This document shows, piece after piece, positions 25,511 to 37,575 of a DNA stretch of 64,000 nt (position 1 is the first letter of the stretch; each line of letters begins with the position of its first letter). Source of the DNA: Hemicentrotus pulcherrimus (taxonomy: Eukaryota; Echinodermata; Echinoidea; Camarodonta; Strongylocentrotidae); contig BEXV01000211.1 of the NCBI GenBank assembly GCA_003118195.1, positions 119,696 to 183,695 on the forward strand. Reading direction: 5' to 3'. The position numbers and the translations under genes were made by a program. The notes below the pieces were generated by a model. The model was not told where the DNA came from, ran no database searches, and worked only from the letters and a program-made list of their open reading frames with translations.

Positions 25511-26902
25511 TCTTGAAATAACAAACGTGAACCTCATCGTTCTCTTCGTCATCACCTCACCAATCAACACCATTTATTATTACAATCTTCATCTTGTTTA
25601 TTATAGTCATTCATAGCTCTTCCCCATCTCAATAATACCAAAATATATGAAATCTCACTGCACTAAATATCATTTGTATATCCTATGTATCACAAAATAC
25701 TCTCACGGCGGTTTTTTCATTTTCAGCATCTTTCCAACGAAAAGAATTCGACTTTATTTCCTCGTTATATATATAATATATCATATAGTCAAACCACATG
25801 GTTGCTCGAAACGTTAATAGATAAAACAGACATAATATAGACAACACTTATAATGCACATGATGCCCGGGCATAATAATATTATTACATTGGATGAGACG
25901 TTCCCACTACCGCAACTGTTGTCCATTTGTATCAATATACATGCTGTTTGCTGCGAACTGGCGTGATCACTGGTGACTCACGCAAAATGACGCAGTGGTT
26001 GAGACAGAACTATATAGTTAGAGAAAGTATGCGGCATTGGGAACCCTCTCATCATATTTTCGCAAAAAATAAATAACATAAATGGATTTTGATACTAGGA
26101 AGTTACTTTAGATCTTCCCATGCGTTTTCTTACCGTAATATTGATTTCAATTCGGAACGAAGTTTAAGACTGTTATATGAATGAGCTTAGTAATTAATAA
26201 ATGCACGAAAAAATGTACGATATGATAGTAGTCATCTACGAAGTGAATACTAGAGAAACTATGTACATGTACATCTTTACTTACTTTTAGCTATATCTTC
26301 TCATTCTACATTTCACGTTTTTGATGTTTATCATCAATTGCTTCATTTTCCTTTTTTTTTTCATTTGAGGACTAAATTGTAACCAAACTCGTCGGAATAG
26401 CATTATGTTATGATACGTCCCATTATCCTTGGCTAGGGAAAACTAAATATGTTTCAAACCGTGATTACAAATACATATGCAGCGGTTGCTATATTTTGAA
26501 TTAGTTGATTTAGTCATAGTAGATTCATAGCATTGTGAAACATTAATACTGGCATTAAATGATAGTCTCATTAATATTTTGTAATCATTTACTCAAGTGA
26601 AATCAATGAATAAAAGTATAGAATACGTTGCCGATAAGAAAGACAAGTGGCCGGAAAATTCACGCACTTTTAACAGGTTTAGAGCATACTATTATGCATC
26701 CTCTTGTCGAGTTAAGGTCGAGAGAATAAAAATTCAAATACCCCCATGGCAAAAGAAATTGGGTACTCTCTCGCTCCTAAACATTTCATCTCAAATAACT
26801 CACCATGGGACAGAAATATGGAAATTGTGTTTGAGGTATTGTAGTTCTACCAATTACAAAGGCTTGCATAAGTATAAAGCAAGAATGGCTTTGCCCCCCC
26901 CC

Positions 26903-26903
26903 N
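26903..26903. other. Single-N gap at a C run that interrupts a coding-like frame
   Basis: One N follows a run of nine C. The minus-strand coding-like frame at 26,904-27,050 ends exactly here, so sequence may be missing. Confidence 0.85.
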
Positions 26904-27050
26904 GCTTCCCGGATCGTCGACTGTAATCAACGCCAAGGCACGATTGATGTTCTCAACAACCTTCTTATATGGCACCAATTGCCCATCAATGATGATGTCA
27001 TAGTGCCCCCTCCTTGCACCCTTCATCCGAGAATAATTATAATGTTGCAT
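26904..27050 (-). CDS. Unassigned coding-like fragment, truncated at a one-N gap
   Basis: The minus strand reads 49 open codons with a protein-like composition: charged and hydrophobic residues alternate, including ARRGHYDIIIDGQLVPYKK and VVENINRALALITVDD. It begins at an ATG directly after CATACAG, which could be a splice acceptor without a strong pyrimidine tract, or a real initiation site. The frame stays open a further five codons upstream of that ATG. It runs into the single N at 26,903, beyond which the sequence is a poly-C/G run and then AT-rich DNA with no continuation. I do not recognise the family. It could be an exon of an unannotated gene downstream of Islet, a pseudogene fragment, or part of a transposon protein. 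The missing continuation may be an assembly loss rather than a biological truncation. It lies about 1.9 kb past the Islet stop codon on the same strand. Confidence 0.35.
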
Positions 27051-28529
27051 CTGTATGATCAGCATTAACCATTCATAACTCTTTGTGAGCCTCAGGCCAC
27101 ATAACTGCTACCCTCTTAAGAGCCTCAACCCCTCTCATCTCCCCGCTCTATCATTTTTTTTTCTACCTGCCCCTCTTTTCTCCTCCTTTCTTTACTTGCC
27201 ATCGTAAATCCATACAGTGTGCGTGTAGATTTTGGTGAAGGGGCTCGGGGGAAAACTGGAACTTAGAAAAGGGGCTTTTCCCTTCATGAATTTTCATGAA
27301 GAGGAATTTTGGAGGCAAAATACACTTCTACTTTTTTTTTCTTCCCCCACAAAATTCAAATAAGTTTCCCCGGGGAGCAGCGAGATAGCACGTATGAGAA
27401 AACTTCAAACAGTCCCGGCTTATTCCGCAATCGAGATAATATCCATCGTATACAGAGACAGGATGATGCGAATAAATACACCGTGCATTTATTTCTTAGA
27501 TTCCCCAAGATGCGAAAAATACACAGAGCATCACAAACCCGTGTATAATTTACATAAGTAATGAAAGCTTTTGAGTCCCTGGAAAATAAGACGGAGGTCA
27601 TTTTTCCGGAATAATGTTTAGAGAGCGCGAGGATATATAACACAAACATTAATTCGGGGATGCCCCATTCAACATTATTTTAAGTGCAACTTTTGAGGAT
27701 TTGTAGAATATGTTAAAATGGGGATCTGCACTGACATGGGTGCGTTTGTGATGGTTTTTACAACAGAGGGGATCTTTTTTGTAATGATTGTTTGTCAGCA
27801 TAGAATACTTTTCTGTCGAATCATTGTGGTCACACTATGACACTGCCAGTGTGTGTTTTGGGGTGATGATAACATTTGGACCATCGGATAAGTATAAATA
27901 GCATTTAAATTGATCTTTCAGTAGGAAGAAACGTAGAAGGAGTCGAATAAGAAGTACCAGTTTCATCAAACAAGCCTATTTGGCAGTGGCATTAATGTTA
28001 TGGCAATAATTTTGCAAGCAGACTACATAGTGTGTTGTTACAATTTCTAAACAAAATAACTATCTGATAAGCTCTTCAGAAAACACAAAACACATTATCC
28101 TTCACTATACCAATGATCAGAGTTGCACTGTTTTTTTATGATACTAAGTAAACTTCAAAGTTCATTTGTGACCCGTAAAGGTTACAATCTATGTTTCGAA
28201 GTATCCAGATATATATTGTTATATTGTAAAAGTCATTACAATAGATTTAAATATTTAAACTTTTTAAAACTTATAGGAGCTCGCAGGGACAAAACGTCTA
28301 AACGCCAACATGATGTATAGCTTTCATTATTTCTGAAGTGAATTTCTGGCGGTCCAAAGTTGTTGAAGCAATGTCTCTTTCTTTCCTGCTCTCCTTCCTC
28401 GTAATGGTGTTTTTAAAGACTGTCAAAGCTACAACAAAATTGCCGACACGCACAAAAACTTCTTATGCAGGTTTTCCCGTCATTTTGAATACAGAGTTCA
28501 GCTGATAGTTTATCAACGCGTTCAAACTG
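27051..28529. other. Short interval between the coding-like fragment and the Islet 3' UTR
   Basis: No gene recognised. It includes the alternative AATAAA on the minus strand near 27,490, so a long form of the Islet 3' UTR could extend into it. Confidence 0.5.
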
Positions 28530-28928
28530 TTATTGTCAGTTTTTGTTTCTTTATTACAGCACCCGAAATTGCGTGAGTCCATCATTATCTATCATACACA
28601 AGCTAACTGTCCACATTTATATAATAAATATACCACATTTACGTCCACAATTTCACGACAGAGTGCACAATAAGAGACACCAAATGAAGATTCCAAATCG
28701 TACAAAAGTGAGGCGAGAAAGTATGTATAATTCCTTGTAGAATAGCGATGATATTGATAACGTCTAGCATTCGCGTTAACTCCTGTCACGTCCATAGTAA
28801 AACACGGCTGGCAAAATTCGACCCTCGGAAAGAAAGACCCACTCGTCAAGTGCTAAGATCACTCAATGTTTTTAGCAGATGGTTCCCGTTGTTGTAGATC
28901 TTCTTATTAATTTGCTTGTTCGATGGAC
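28530..28928 (-). other. Probable Islet 3' UTR with candidate poly(A) signal
   Basis: Immediately downstream of the TAA on the minus strand. The first AATAAA on that strand is at 28,555-28,550, about 375 nt after the stop, so a cleavage point near 28,530 is plausible. No convincing GU-rich element follows it. A later AATAAA near 27,490 would give a longer UTR. An 85-codon open frame at 28,849-28,592 on the same strand is out of context and looks like chance. Confidence 0.35.
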
Positions 28929-29096
28929 TTAGTCGCTGGCACTAAGGGGTTCTAAATCGAGATGTGAGGAATGCATCCGATCGGAGGAGTCCGGTGTAGG
29001 GGGTAGACTCATTCCCGATCCGGGGGCGGCGTCATCTCGAGGAGGAATGTCCTTGACGAGTGTCGTCTGGCCGAGGCTTTGCTCAGAGAAATTGAC
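28929..29096 (-). CDS. isl1: Islet LIM-homeodomain factor, final coding exon
   Basis: Last coding exon of an Islet-class transcription factor, a nuclear DNA-binding protein of motor neuron, sensory, pharyngeal and endocrine lineages. On the minus strand a pyrimidine-rich tract ending in CAACAG is followed by 168 nt: 55 codons and TAA. The peptide opens with VNFSE, the same five residues that follow FQQL in vertebrate ISL1. It later carries SLPPTPDSS, which aligns with the vertebrate QLPDTPNSM segment, and it ends LEPLSASD. The reading phase (0) matches the donor at 41,094, so the two exons join in frame. The tail is longer than the vertebrate one (55 residues against about 38 from VNFSE) and its middle is unrelated. 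No GPGSNSTGSE-like stretch is visible. Orthology rests on this exon together with the stronger upstream exon; ISL1 and ISL2 cannot be separated, and invertebrates usually have one Islet gene. Confidence 0.9.
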   Translation of the reverse strand, partial: VNFSEQSLGQTTLVKDIPPRDDAAPGSGMSLPPTPDSSDRMHSSHLDLEPLSASD

Positions 29097-29780
29097 CTGT
29101 TGACAAAAAACAATGGAAGAAACGAGATCGAAATCGTTAGTTAATAAATTGAGAAATTATATAAATAAAATAGATATATTTCAGTGTCATGGAATATTCA
29201 ATAAAAAAGGCTTAACAACACCAGAATGGTACATTGTGATTACAGCGTTGATGGCTTTTAAATTTTAAAAGATTAAGATGTGTTGAAGTTTATCAAGGTC
29301 AAGGGAAATGGAATTCACAAGTCATCATATCAAAGTTACCGAAGTTATCAAATACAAAACATGTATTATCTATGTAAGTATGCAGCTGACAATAAATAAA
29401 AACTTGAATTGTAGGAATGTCTCTCTTTCTGTTGCTTTAGAAATATAAATTCAAATTATGGATGATTAGTGTTTTTTGTTAATCATGATTTCATATTTAT
29501 GGCATTTCATTCGAACTACAGAGGTATAATTCCTCTATACCGTAGGAAGGAAATCATGGATTTTAAAAACCATAAAAAAGAGAAGAATACTAAACGAAGA
29601 TTTGTCTTTGAGAATACGACTAGAATTTCAATTTTCACCCTCAAGGTTTCTGATTTTTTCCAAAAATATTTGGACTGGCAATCGACACGCTGGCAAATGT
29701 GATTGGATATTACGAAAATACATGCAACAAGACGTCAGTGAGTCGGGTACAAATTTGGAGAAATACAATTAATAGAAAGA

Positions 29781-29907
29781 GACAGGGAGATAGAGAGAGA
29801 GAGAGAGAGAGAGTATGAGAGAAAAAGAGCGAAGACGTCGAAATCAAAATGAGCATAGAAAGCCAGAGATATGAGAGTGTCAATGACAGTGATAGGAAGA
29901 GACAGGG

Positions 29908-29941
<34 letters not shown>

Positions 29942-30035
29942 GGAGAGAGGGGAGAAAGAGAGAGAGAGAGAGGAAGACAGACAGAGAGAGAGAAAGACCG
30001 AGAGAGAGAGAGATATATATATATATATATATTTA
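29781..30035 (+). repeat. Compound (GA)n/(TA)n tract in the last Islet intron
   Basis: GA runs at 29,789-29,813, 29,921-29,992 and 30,000-30,013 are joined by TATATA runs at about 29,908-29,920 and 30,014-30,031. The 167-codon minus-strand frame through it is an artefact. Confidence 0.95.
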
Positions 30036-30244
30036 ATATTATGTAAGTACTCTTGCGCGTAAGATTGAGGGAAAGAAAAATATAAGAGCGAGAAACAAAA
30101 AGATACGAGTGCAAAGAATGAAAGGACGAGACGGGGAACAGGTAGACATAGAGGGAGAAATAGAGAAAGAAAGAAAGAGAGAAAGATTTGTTAATTGAAA
30201 GCGTGTAAGACAAGAGAAATGGAATGAGAGAGCATGTAAACTAG

Positions 30245-30282
30245 GAAGAAAGTGAGAGAGCGAGAGAGGAGTGAGTCAGACA

Positions 30283-30316
<34 letters not shown>
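30245..30316 (+). repeat. (GA)n microsatellite
   Basis: Interrupted GA, then a pure run at about 30,285-30,316. Confidence 0.9.
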
Positions 30317-30319
<3 letters not shown>

Positions 30320-33300
30320 AGCAAAAGTAGGGGAAGTTTAGATGGGAAATCAAGACATACTTCCATTAGAGAAGGAAAAGATCGATTTTCTTTTTGATAT
30401 TTGATCACATGGGAAGCCAAGAATTATTGGAAGTGATAGTCCGCAAGATGTTTGTACTGGACACGTCCTGATGTCGCCTAGAAATGACTTTTCTCGACAT
30501 GGCCAAGCCTTTAGATGCATTAAAATATCAGTTTCAAAAGCAAGAATCTATACGGTGGCAACCCTTTGTATCCTCAAGGATATAAAGACGGTGTTTTTAT
30601 CTTCTATGTTAAAGGGTGGACAACTGAAGATGCTTCAAATAAAGGAAATATTTATTTTTTTATATCAACATCACATAGCTACTACTAAGATGGGCGCAAA
30701 TCACAATGGATATAGCCGTACAATTTTCTTCTTCTCCCTCTTCAATTGTTTGTGATTTTGGAGTCTATATTAACTACATTTTTTATAATAACAAAAAACA
30801 AAGTAGGAAGTTTGTGACATTGTGAAGAATATATATTTAACCCAAAAAAAAAACAAAAAAAAAGAGATAAGAGCTTTTCAAGGTCATTCATCAAAGTTAC
30901 AACTGATTAATAAAAAAACACACACAAAAGAAATGATCCTCTGGGTCTTGTGAATTGCGTAGTGACTACTTCATTGACCTTGTATGAAAGCTACAGTACG
31001 GTGTATACAAACATTTCCCCCCTAACCCATTGTTTTGTTGTTTCGCAAATTGATTGCCCGGCTTACGCAAGACAAAATCCAGATTGATCACCTGACTTAA
31101 GTACGTTCCCTGATTTGATAGCTCGCTCGCAGACGACGATGCGCGTACGCACACGGTACGTGTCATGTGGAAACATTATAGGGGAATCGTAGGGTTCCGC
31201 ACCCGCGCGGGTCGTTTTGCTGATGGATTACTGGTGAAAGGCGAACGCGCGAACGGGCAATCTACGCACTTAATCCTGATGTGCATCATAAATTGATTTT
31301 GTGCTAGTGCGATTCGCGCCTTCATGCTGGCTTTGGAGTGGGTAAAGCGTGCGTCAGGGAACGTGAAGGATGAGGTAAGATTACGGGAAATCCCCGGGGA
31401 TAAACACCTGTAAGGTAAACTGTGATACCGGTGATACCGTGGAAAATCCATACCAACACTGAAAGAAAAGAGGAAACTTTAAATGAAGCCAGGCAAAGGA
31501 AAAATCTCGATACTTTCTTAGGAAAACTGCGGACAACTTTCTTATGGCCTGATCTATAGTGTATAATTATGAAAGATCCGATTTTTCTTTTGAGACTGAA
31601 TCTAAAGAAAACAGAGTTTTATGCACATTTTGCCAAGATTAAAAGTACAGTAACAGACGATATATCATCGTCACTTTCTCATTCTGGCGCGTTTCTTTGC
31701 TTGTCTTTGGTGTCATTCGTACTCTCTATCCATACGCCTTTGGGCAAAGGAAAACTCTGGGACATTAATACACCATCCTAAACGAGCCGCGCGTCGCTTC
31801 GCCCGATCTACTGCGAACAGAAGGATGGGCCGACGACAGACAGCGATGCGCATCACTATGTCTTTTAAAGAAGTCTTACGAACATTTCCCGCCCTTTCTC
31901 TTAGGAAAGATTACCACAAGATAACAATGTGCCAATTAGGTAATCGTACATTACACAGATGACACTGAAGGGAAAAAAGGAGTGTTTCGTTCTCATTCGA
32001 TAACGCTTTCAAATAAGAAAGACTGGGGTGATTTGTCAGATGAAACAGCGAATCTTGCTCAATTACTATGGATAAGTCGTTGTTGATGAGTGTTTGCAGA
32101 TTTGTCGAATGATCTTGTAGGGGTACCATTCGTTTATTTAGGATTTAGGACTCGAATCTATTGTTTCTAAACATTGTTTTAGCGCGGGATAAAATGAACC
32201 CGATGAAAGGTGCAGTTTGCCTCATTTCGCCGGTCTGTACTTCCCTGTCTTTAGGATGGCATTAACCTTGAAGCAATCGTTGTGCTCTTGATAACACGAG
32301 GAACTTTGATGTTCTTTGTATCATTCTATCAATGACCCCTCGACTCTTAGATTATTCTTTACCCCTTGGATTATTCTCATTCACAATACTGTGCCTTTTT
32401 TGTAATCTTATACTTTTTGCTCATTTAATTTACAAGGAAGGTAATCCGATGAATATATTTAAGAATAGAACATTCTAACTGGTTCATCGATATTGCTTCT
32501 GAGCTATGAATTTAAATAAATTTACCAGACAGTGGTGTGAGAACAAGACATGATAGAATCGCTCCATTACCTTTTTATATATGTATTCAATATCATAAAG
32601 ATAAGTATTAGACATTAAACAAAATCATTCACGGGGCTAAATGTCGTAAGAGTGTGGCCCTTTAAAAAAAATTATCAAATTTCCATTCCAAGTTCAACAA
32701 CAGTACTATACATTAAGCAGAATCCATCTTTCACACAGGTTTGCATTCATTTTCAATTCAGATCACTTTCTAATTCACTGATAAAAGACGACAGGAATAT
32801 TCCACGACTTGATCATAGTTCACCTACCCTTCTAGCCGAACGAGTGCAAAACATTTATCCAGCATGTTTTTCTAAACACATTAGTCATATTAGCCATTCA
32901 AGCCAAGCAAAGTCTAAAGAGAAAAGAAGACATCAGAGACAGAGAATATATGGTGAGGTATAGAGAGTGCGTAGAAGACACCAGGCATGGCCAAGGGTTA
33001 CTTAGCCATGCTGTTTACACTACGTCGAGGACTAGATCTTGATGATTTATAGCTCAAAACCTGATCGTAAAGTACAATAAATATTTGCATCGATAGCCTA
33101 AGCAAACATAGACTCTCTCTTTCCTTTTTTTTCCTTTTTATCCCAGCTCCTGTTTTTCATTTCCCCCTCCACCTTTCTCAAGTCACAGAAAATCATCCGT
33201 CGACCACAAAAATGATGTTCGTACAACGAACCCACCGCATCACCGCTTACAAGAATAAAATGAGAGAGAGAGAGGGGGAAAAAGAAAATGTTGATATCTA

Positions 33301-34351
33301 TTTTGGATATGATTTATTGCCCAAGCGGCGCTTCATACTAAACACACAGTGAATCACTAAGACGATCACGTTTTGTACCGTAACTAATCATTTTAAACCG
33401 TGTTTGCTCTCCATATGACCCATGTCAGATGAGTTTCTTTCGGAGGTCACTTAGAAGTCATAAATTGATTTATCAATATTAATAACACTTTTTTTTTGTC
33501 TGCAGAAAACAAACGGACAATTATGCACGTGTATGCAAAGGATTACATTTGAACCTCAATAGAAGGGACTCGGGTACACCCATTTCATTTCAACTATGCT
33601 GTTCAAAATTACATTGAATAGTTAAAAGATATTAAAAAAGGAAATTCACCAACAGTTCATTGGATAATCAACAAAATAATGAGAGAGAAAGAATATGAAA
33701 ATTAATGGGCATTTCCGAAGTAGCCTGGATACGGCAGGGAGATAAGGTTAAAAGGATTTGACTGCATCATACATTCTTCAAATTTGCTAATATACAGCTT
33801 TCGATGTCCAATCAGTAGATATCCAGGTTGAGATGTTAGAGTATTAGGAATAAATCACTCTTGGGAATATCCGTAGAGAAACGTACTTATCGATAATGTT
33901 ATGTATACAACGTGTATAATCCAAACGGAGGAATAACGGATTTAGTTTTTTGGCTTAAATATCATATGGGGGGAAACTAAAGCACATCTGGGGTTAATAT
34001 CACCAGATACCCAAGTTTGGACTGCCCAGCTCAGTCGTAAGATTTCTTTCACTCTCACCCTCTTCATATTAATCTCTGCGCTCACTGGGTGCAGTGTAAT
34101 CCAAGGGATTCGAATTAATTTTGAGTACATATTCGAGACTCCAGAAGTAGATCGCGTCCATAATTACTAACTGGCGATCGGGCGACCAAGATGGAGCTGC
34201 TGAAATGAAATGTTTCATTTCCATACAGGGCAAATTTCGATTAGATTCCTAAATGGTAAAGTAATTGAATTCATTATCAGACTAACCGACCATTTCGAGT
34301 CGAGATGGGAAATAATTATCGATTTGGCCAAAAGGAAGAACGATTTTTTTT

Positions 34352-34352
34352 N
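34352..34352. other. Single-N gap between a T run and a CT tract
   Basis: One N between a run of eight T and CTCTCCC, inside the last Islet intron. Confidence 0.85.
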
Positions 34353-34663
34353 TCTCTCCCTCTTTCACTCTTTCCTTTATTTGTCGTTACCCAAATCAAC
34401 TCTCTTTATCAGCTGATTTATAATTCATATTACATACATATTGATCGAAGCATGTCATAATTTCATAACTTAATGATATATGGTGAGGTGTATTGCGCAA
34501 GGTTAATTTATCTACAGGGATAATATTTCGGATAGCATTAGACTTTAGGATAGATGGAGATATTGAGTTAGCAAGTTGGAGGAGAGAGGGAGAGAGTGTG
34601 GATGTTTATTGGTAAGTGTATGTGTATGTTTGTCAATGTGTGAGAAAGTGGGAGATAGGCCTA

Positions 34664-34694
34664 GAAAGAGAGAGAGAGGGAGATAGAGAGAGAG

Positions 34695-34728
<34 letters not shown>

Positions 34729-34733
34729 ACAGA
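34664..34733 (+). repeat. (GA)n microsatellite
   Basis: Interrupted GA with a pure run at about 34,697-34,725. Confidence 0.9.
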
Positions 34734-35889
34734 GAGCGTTGTTACTTGTGGATTTTTCTTTTAAAGGTGTTGCTATAAACGGAAAGCTCGATGCTTAATC
34801 GATATCTGTTTTCTTTCAAAAAAAATCAAGAGCAAATCGTGGGATATAGTTCCATTTATCAATGACTTCTCACGTACTGTATTAGTTTACATTAAACCTC
34901 ATTGCAAGAAACATATAGCAGCTCAAGTCAGACTTGATTCAACCGTCAACGGGTCATGACGGGAACACAATCAAATGTGTTTTCTGTGTGGAACATAAGT
35001 GAAACATTGGTAATATAAATTCTCGAAATAAGAAGCTTACAAATAGGTCTAATTTCAAACGTGAATTTGTACACACAATTTGATACAAATACCGATACCC
35101 ACTGTGAGCCCTTCAACCAAATATCACATCGTATGCATAACTTGCAAATGAACGTCAATTCGTTAATTTAGAATCAATTAAATTGATTAAGTTATCAGTT
35201 ATGGCTTCTCACCTCGTGTTACCTTTCCCCTCGTTTTTCATTTCCTTTCTAATTCATTGTTTTGATACATATAGTTTGTGTGGCCCAGTATCTCTTTTCG
35301 CTGTTTCCTGATTGACTGTTTCGGACCTAGTAATAAAATCATATCCACCTTTACGTGCGGAGAGACTGGGGGTCGAGTTTCGTATGGGTGGAAACAACCA
35401 ATTGGTGAATCGCTTGTGTGTTGTGATAATGGCGACACCTTCTTGACACCTTAACGCCACACTGCGTGACCAAGGACGAATCGAGTTTCCGCCTGTATCC
35501 AAAATGGCCGCTTGGGACGAAACGGCGAGCAACGGTTTGGAGCAGATTTATCATAGCTAAAAGCCAAGAGTCACTTTCCACGAGGCATAACGAGAGGGGA
35601 TGCAGGCAGAAGATAGACTTCCAAGTTTTGCCTCATTGATAACATCCATCGTCGCAGGGAAAGGAGAAAGGAAATGGAAGTACGGGTGACGTTTGTGCGA
35701 TGGAACACCTCATCATCAGTCCCACGTGCTGGGTTCTATGTATAGAGCCGGAGTGCAATGCCCTGACCAAAATAATTAGTCCACACCTCACCAAGCGATG
35801 TAGTTACATGTAACGTGCTCTTACAAAACCCTAAAATGAAATCAACTGTTAGCTAAATTAATTGCGAATACATTTGTAAATATTGTTAA

Positions 35890-36390
35890 AGGTAATACAA
35901 AGTTTTGGGAAATTTTGAAAATTGGGTGGATAATGAATCTTTACAATTTTTATATATTTGGATGCCCCTGTGGATGTATTATAGGCACTAAAAAAATTAA
36001 GCCCCACAACACTTCTGTTTTTGAAAAAAAATTGAATACAAAAATTTACCGGTGCTCCCGGTAAATTTTGATACATTTTAAATAGCGCATACGGCCGTAC
36101 AATGGTAGCTGCGACCATGACAATCTCAGAATATGTAGTTGTGTTATATTATTGCCAAACGGGAATAGCTAATCGGTCGATTTTAGTCAAGAAACATTGT
36201 TTCATAGCTAAATTAATATCTTGATCTTGAGAGGAAGCTATACAACATAAAGAGTTTATTATTCACAATTTCATAACTTGACTCGATTTCAACCGGGACA
36301 ACGATCAGTGAATATTGTAGGATCGCATATGCTTCCAATATTTTAACTTGAACCAAATTCATGACCCCATACCAAAACTTTGTAATACCT
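35890..36390. mobile_element. TTAA-flanked 501-bp inverted-repeat element (piggyBac-type MITE candidate)
   Basis: The left terminus reads AGGTAATACAAAGTTTTGG and the right terminus is the reverse complement of AGGTATTACAAAGTTTTGG (18 of 19 identical). TTAA flanks both ends exactly, at 35,886-35,889 and 36,391-36,394. TTAA duplication is the signature of piggyBac-type integration. No transposase is encoded, so this would be a non-autonomous derivative. Inside it, at 36,041-36,069, lies a perfect 12-bp inverted repeat around a 5-nt loop. An 86-codon minus-strand open frame overlaps the left half, extends past the left end, and is not recognised. Confidence 0.7.
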
Positions 36391-37504
36391 TTAAAGGCAC
36401 ACTGCCATACTTGTAGCTACCTGCTCCCTCTATATAGACAACTTCCCCAATCGGTGCCTGTTGGCCACCCATGATCCTCTTGTTCTTATGTTGAATGAGA
36501 GCTGAGTTAATGAGATAGCCACCTGTCACAGTGACCTCGATTGCTCTCTGTGTGGTCTAATCCCTTCTGATCCAGTAGTGGTGACGGTCTTTAATAGAGG
36601 AAGGCTTACATGAATGCCATGAAAGGAAAAGACTTCAACTAAGATACATTTTTATATAAAGCTTACACAGCCCTTGACAATAACCGTTTAAATAGGTCAT
36701 ATTACATTTATTAAAGATGTTTCATTCTTCTTTAACCCAAATGATGCCTTTTTAGTGTATTACTGTCTTTCGGTCTAATTTTGTATCATTTTAGTTGTAC
36801 CCTAAACTCGGTGGGCCACAGCGTCATGTGCAATTATATTGCAACATCAATCTGAGAGCTACAAATTAACATTTTTGAGAATAAACATCCAGCTTTGACT
36901 CACCCCCGATTTGAGGCAGAGTAAACATATAAATTACATCAACCGTTTATCCCTTTTCCCTCCCTTGCATGAACAAAACAAATAGCGCATAAAACATTGA
37001 GGACAGGAGAAAAAGCGTAGACGGGGGTTTCTACACGCCCAAAACACGGCCGCCGTCAAATATCACGAAGCCAGACCATAATTTTTCCTCGGCGGTTTTC
37101 TCGTATATCTATATCGGTTTCACTACAAAAGAGGCGTGCGGAGACAAATCGTAAATGTATGAGTAGGAATGGGGCTGCATGGCAATTATTAGTTTGTCCT
37201 ACAAAATAGTAATTGTTTAAGGGTTGTCTCTCTCCCCGGTGAAATAGGAATCTTACAATGGCACGAATAATAACTGTTATGTTGTGATAATGAACAGGAA
37301 CACATAGACCTACATTCAAAATTCCCGTTCATGTTCGTGATGCTAACACGGGGTGAACTAGGATAAAGAGGAGGGCCTGGGAGGGGGTGGCGTTGCCCCT
37401 GTACCTCCCCTCAAGAACCTTCATATTGGGGTAGTTGGTTGTTTCAGGAGAACGATGAATTTTTCTGACTGCTTGGGATGAATTATAGTCTGTATCAGTA
37501 GAGA

Positions 37505-37575
37505 CGTGGTTGGGCCACCGGCAGAGCGCTGGCTATCGCGACCGAGAAATAGTTGATACGACATCGCTCCCCCGC
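37505..37575 (+). mobile_element. Possible tRNA-SINE head relic
   Basis: CCGGCAGAGCGCTGG at 37,518-37,532 resembles the A-box region of tRNA-derived SINEs. The expected B box is degenerate (AGTTGATACGAC). No tail is evident. This could be chance. Confidence 0.22.

Larger units (their letters stand above)
19959..26902. other. Intergenic DNA, no gene recognised
   Basis: It contains a promoter-like mixed block at 20,455-20,850, the 142-bp foldback element, GA/CT tracts at 21.7, 21.9, 23.4 and 24.5-24.8 kb, the CAT/CAC block at 25.1-25.5 kb and a mixed-sequence block at about 25,880-26,010. A 118-codon frame at 19,961-20,317 is AT-driven and unconvincing. Confidence 0.6.

Noticed and set aside
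25110..25616. His-rich 166-codon frame and overlapping Met/Val-rich minus-strand frame
   Set aside because: Both arise from the CAT/CAC trinucleotide array. Simultaneous openness on both strands is a repeat property.
28592..28849. 85-codon minus-strand frame just after the Islet stop
   Set aside because: It lies in the probable 3' UTR and has no recognisable homology; chance frame.
29710..30213. 167-codon minus-strand frame
   Set aside because: Product of the compound GA/TA tract in the Islet intron.
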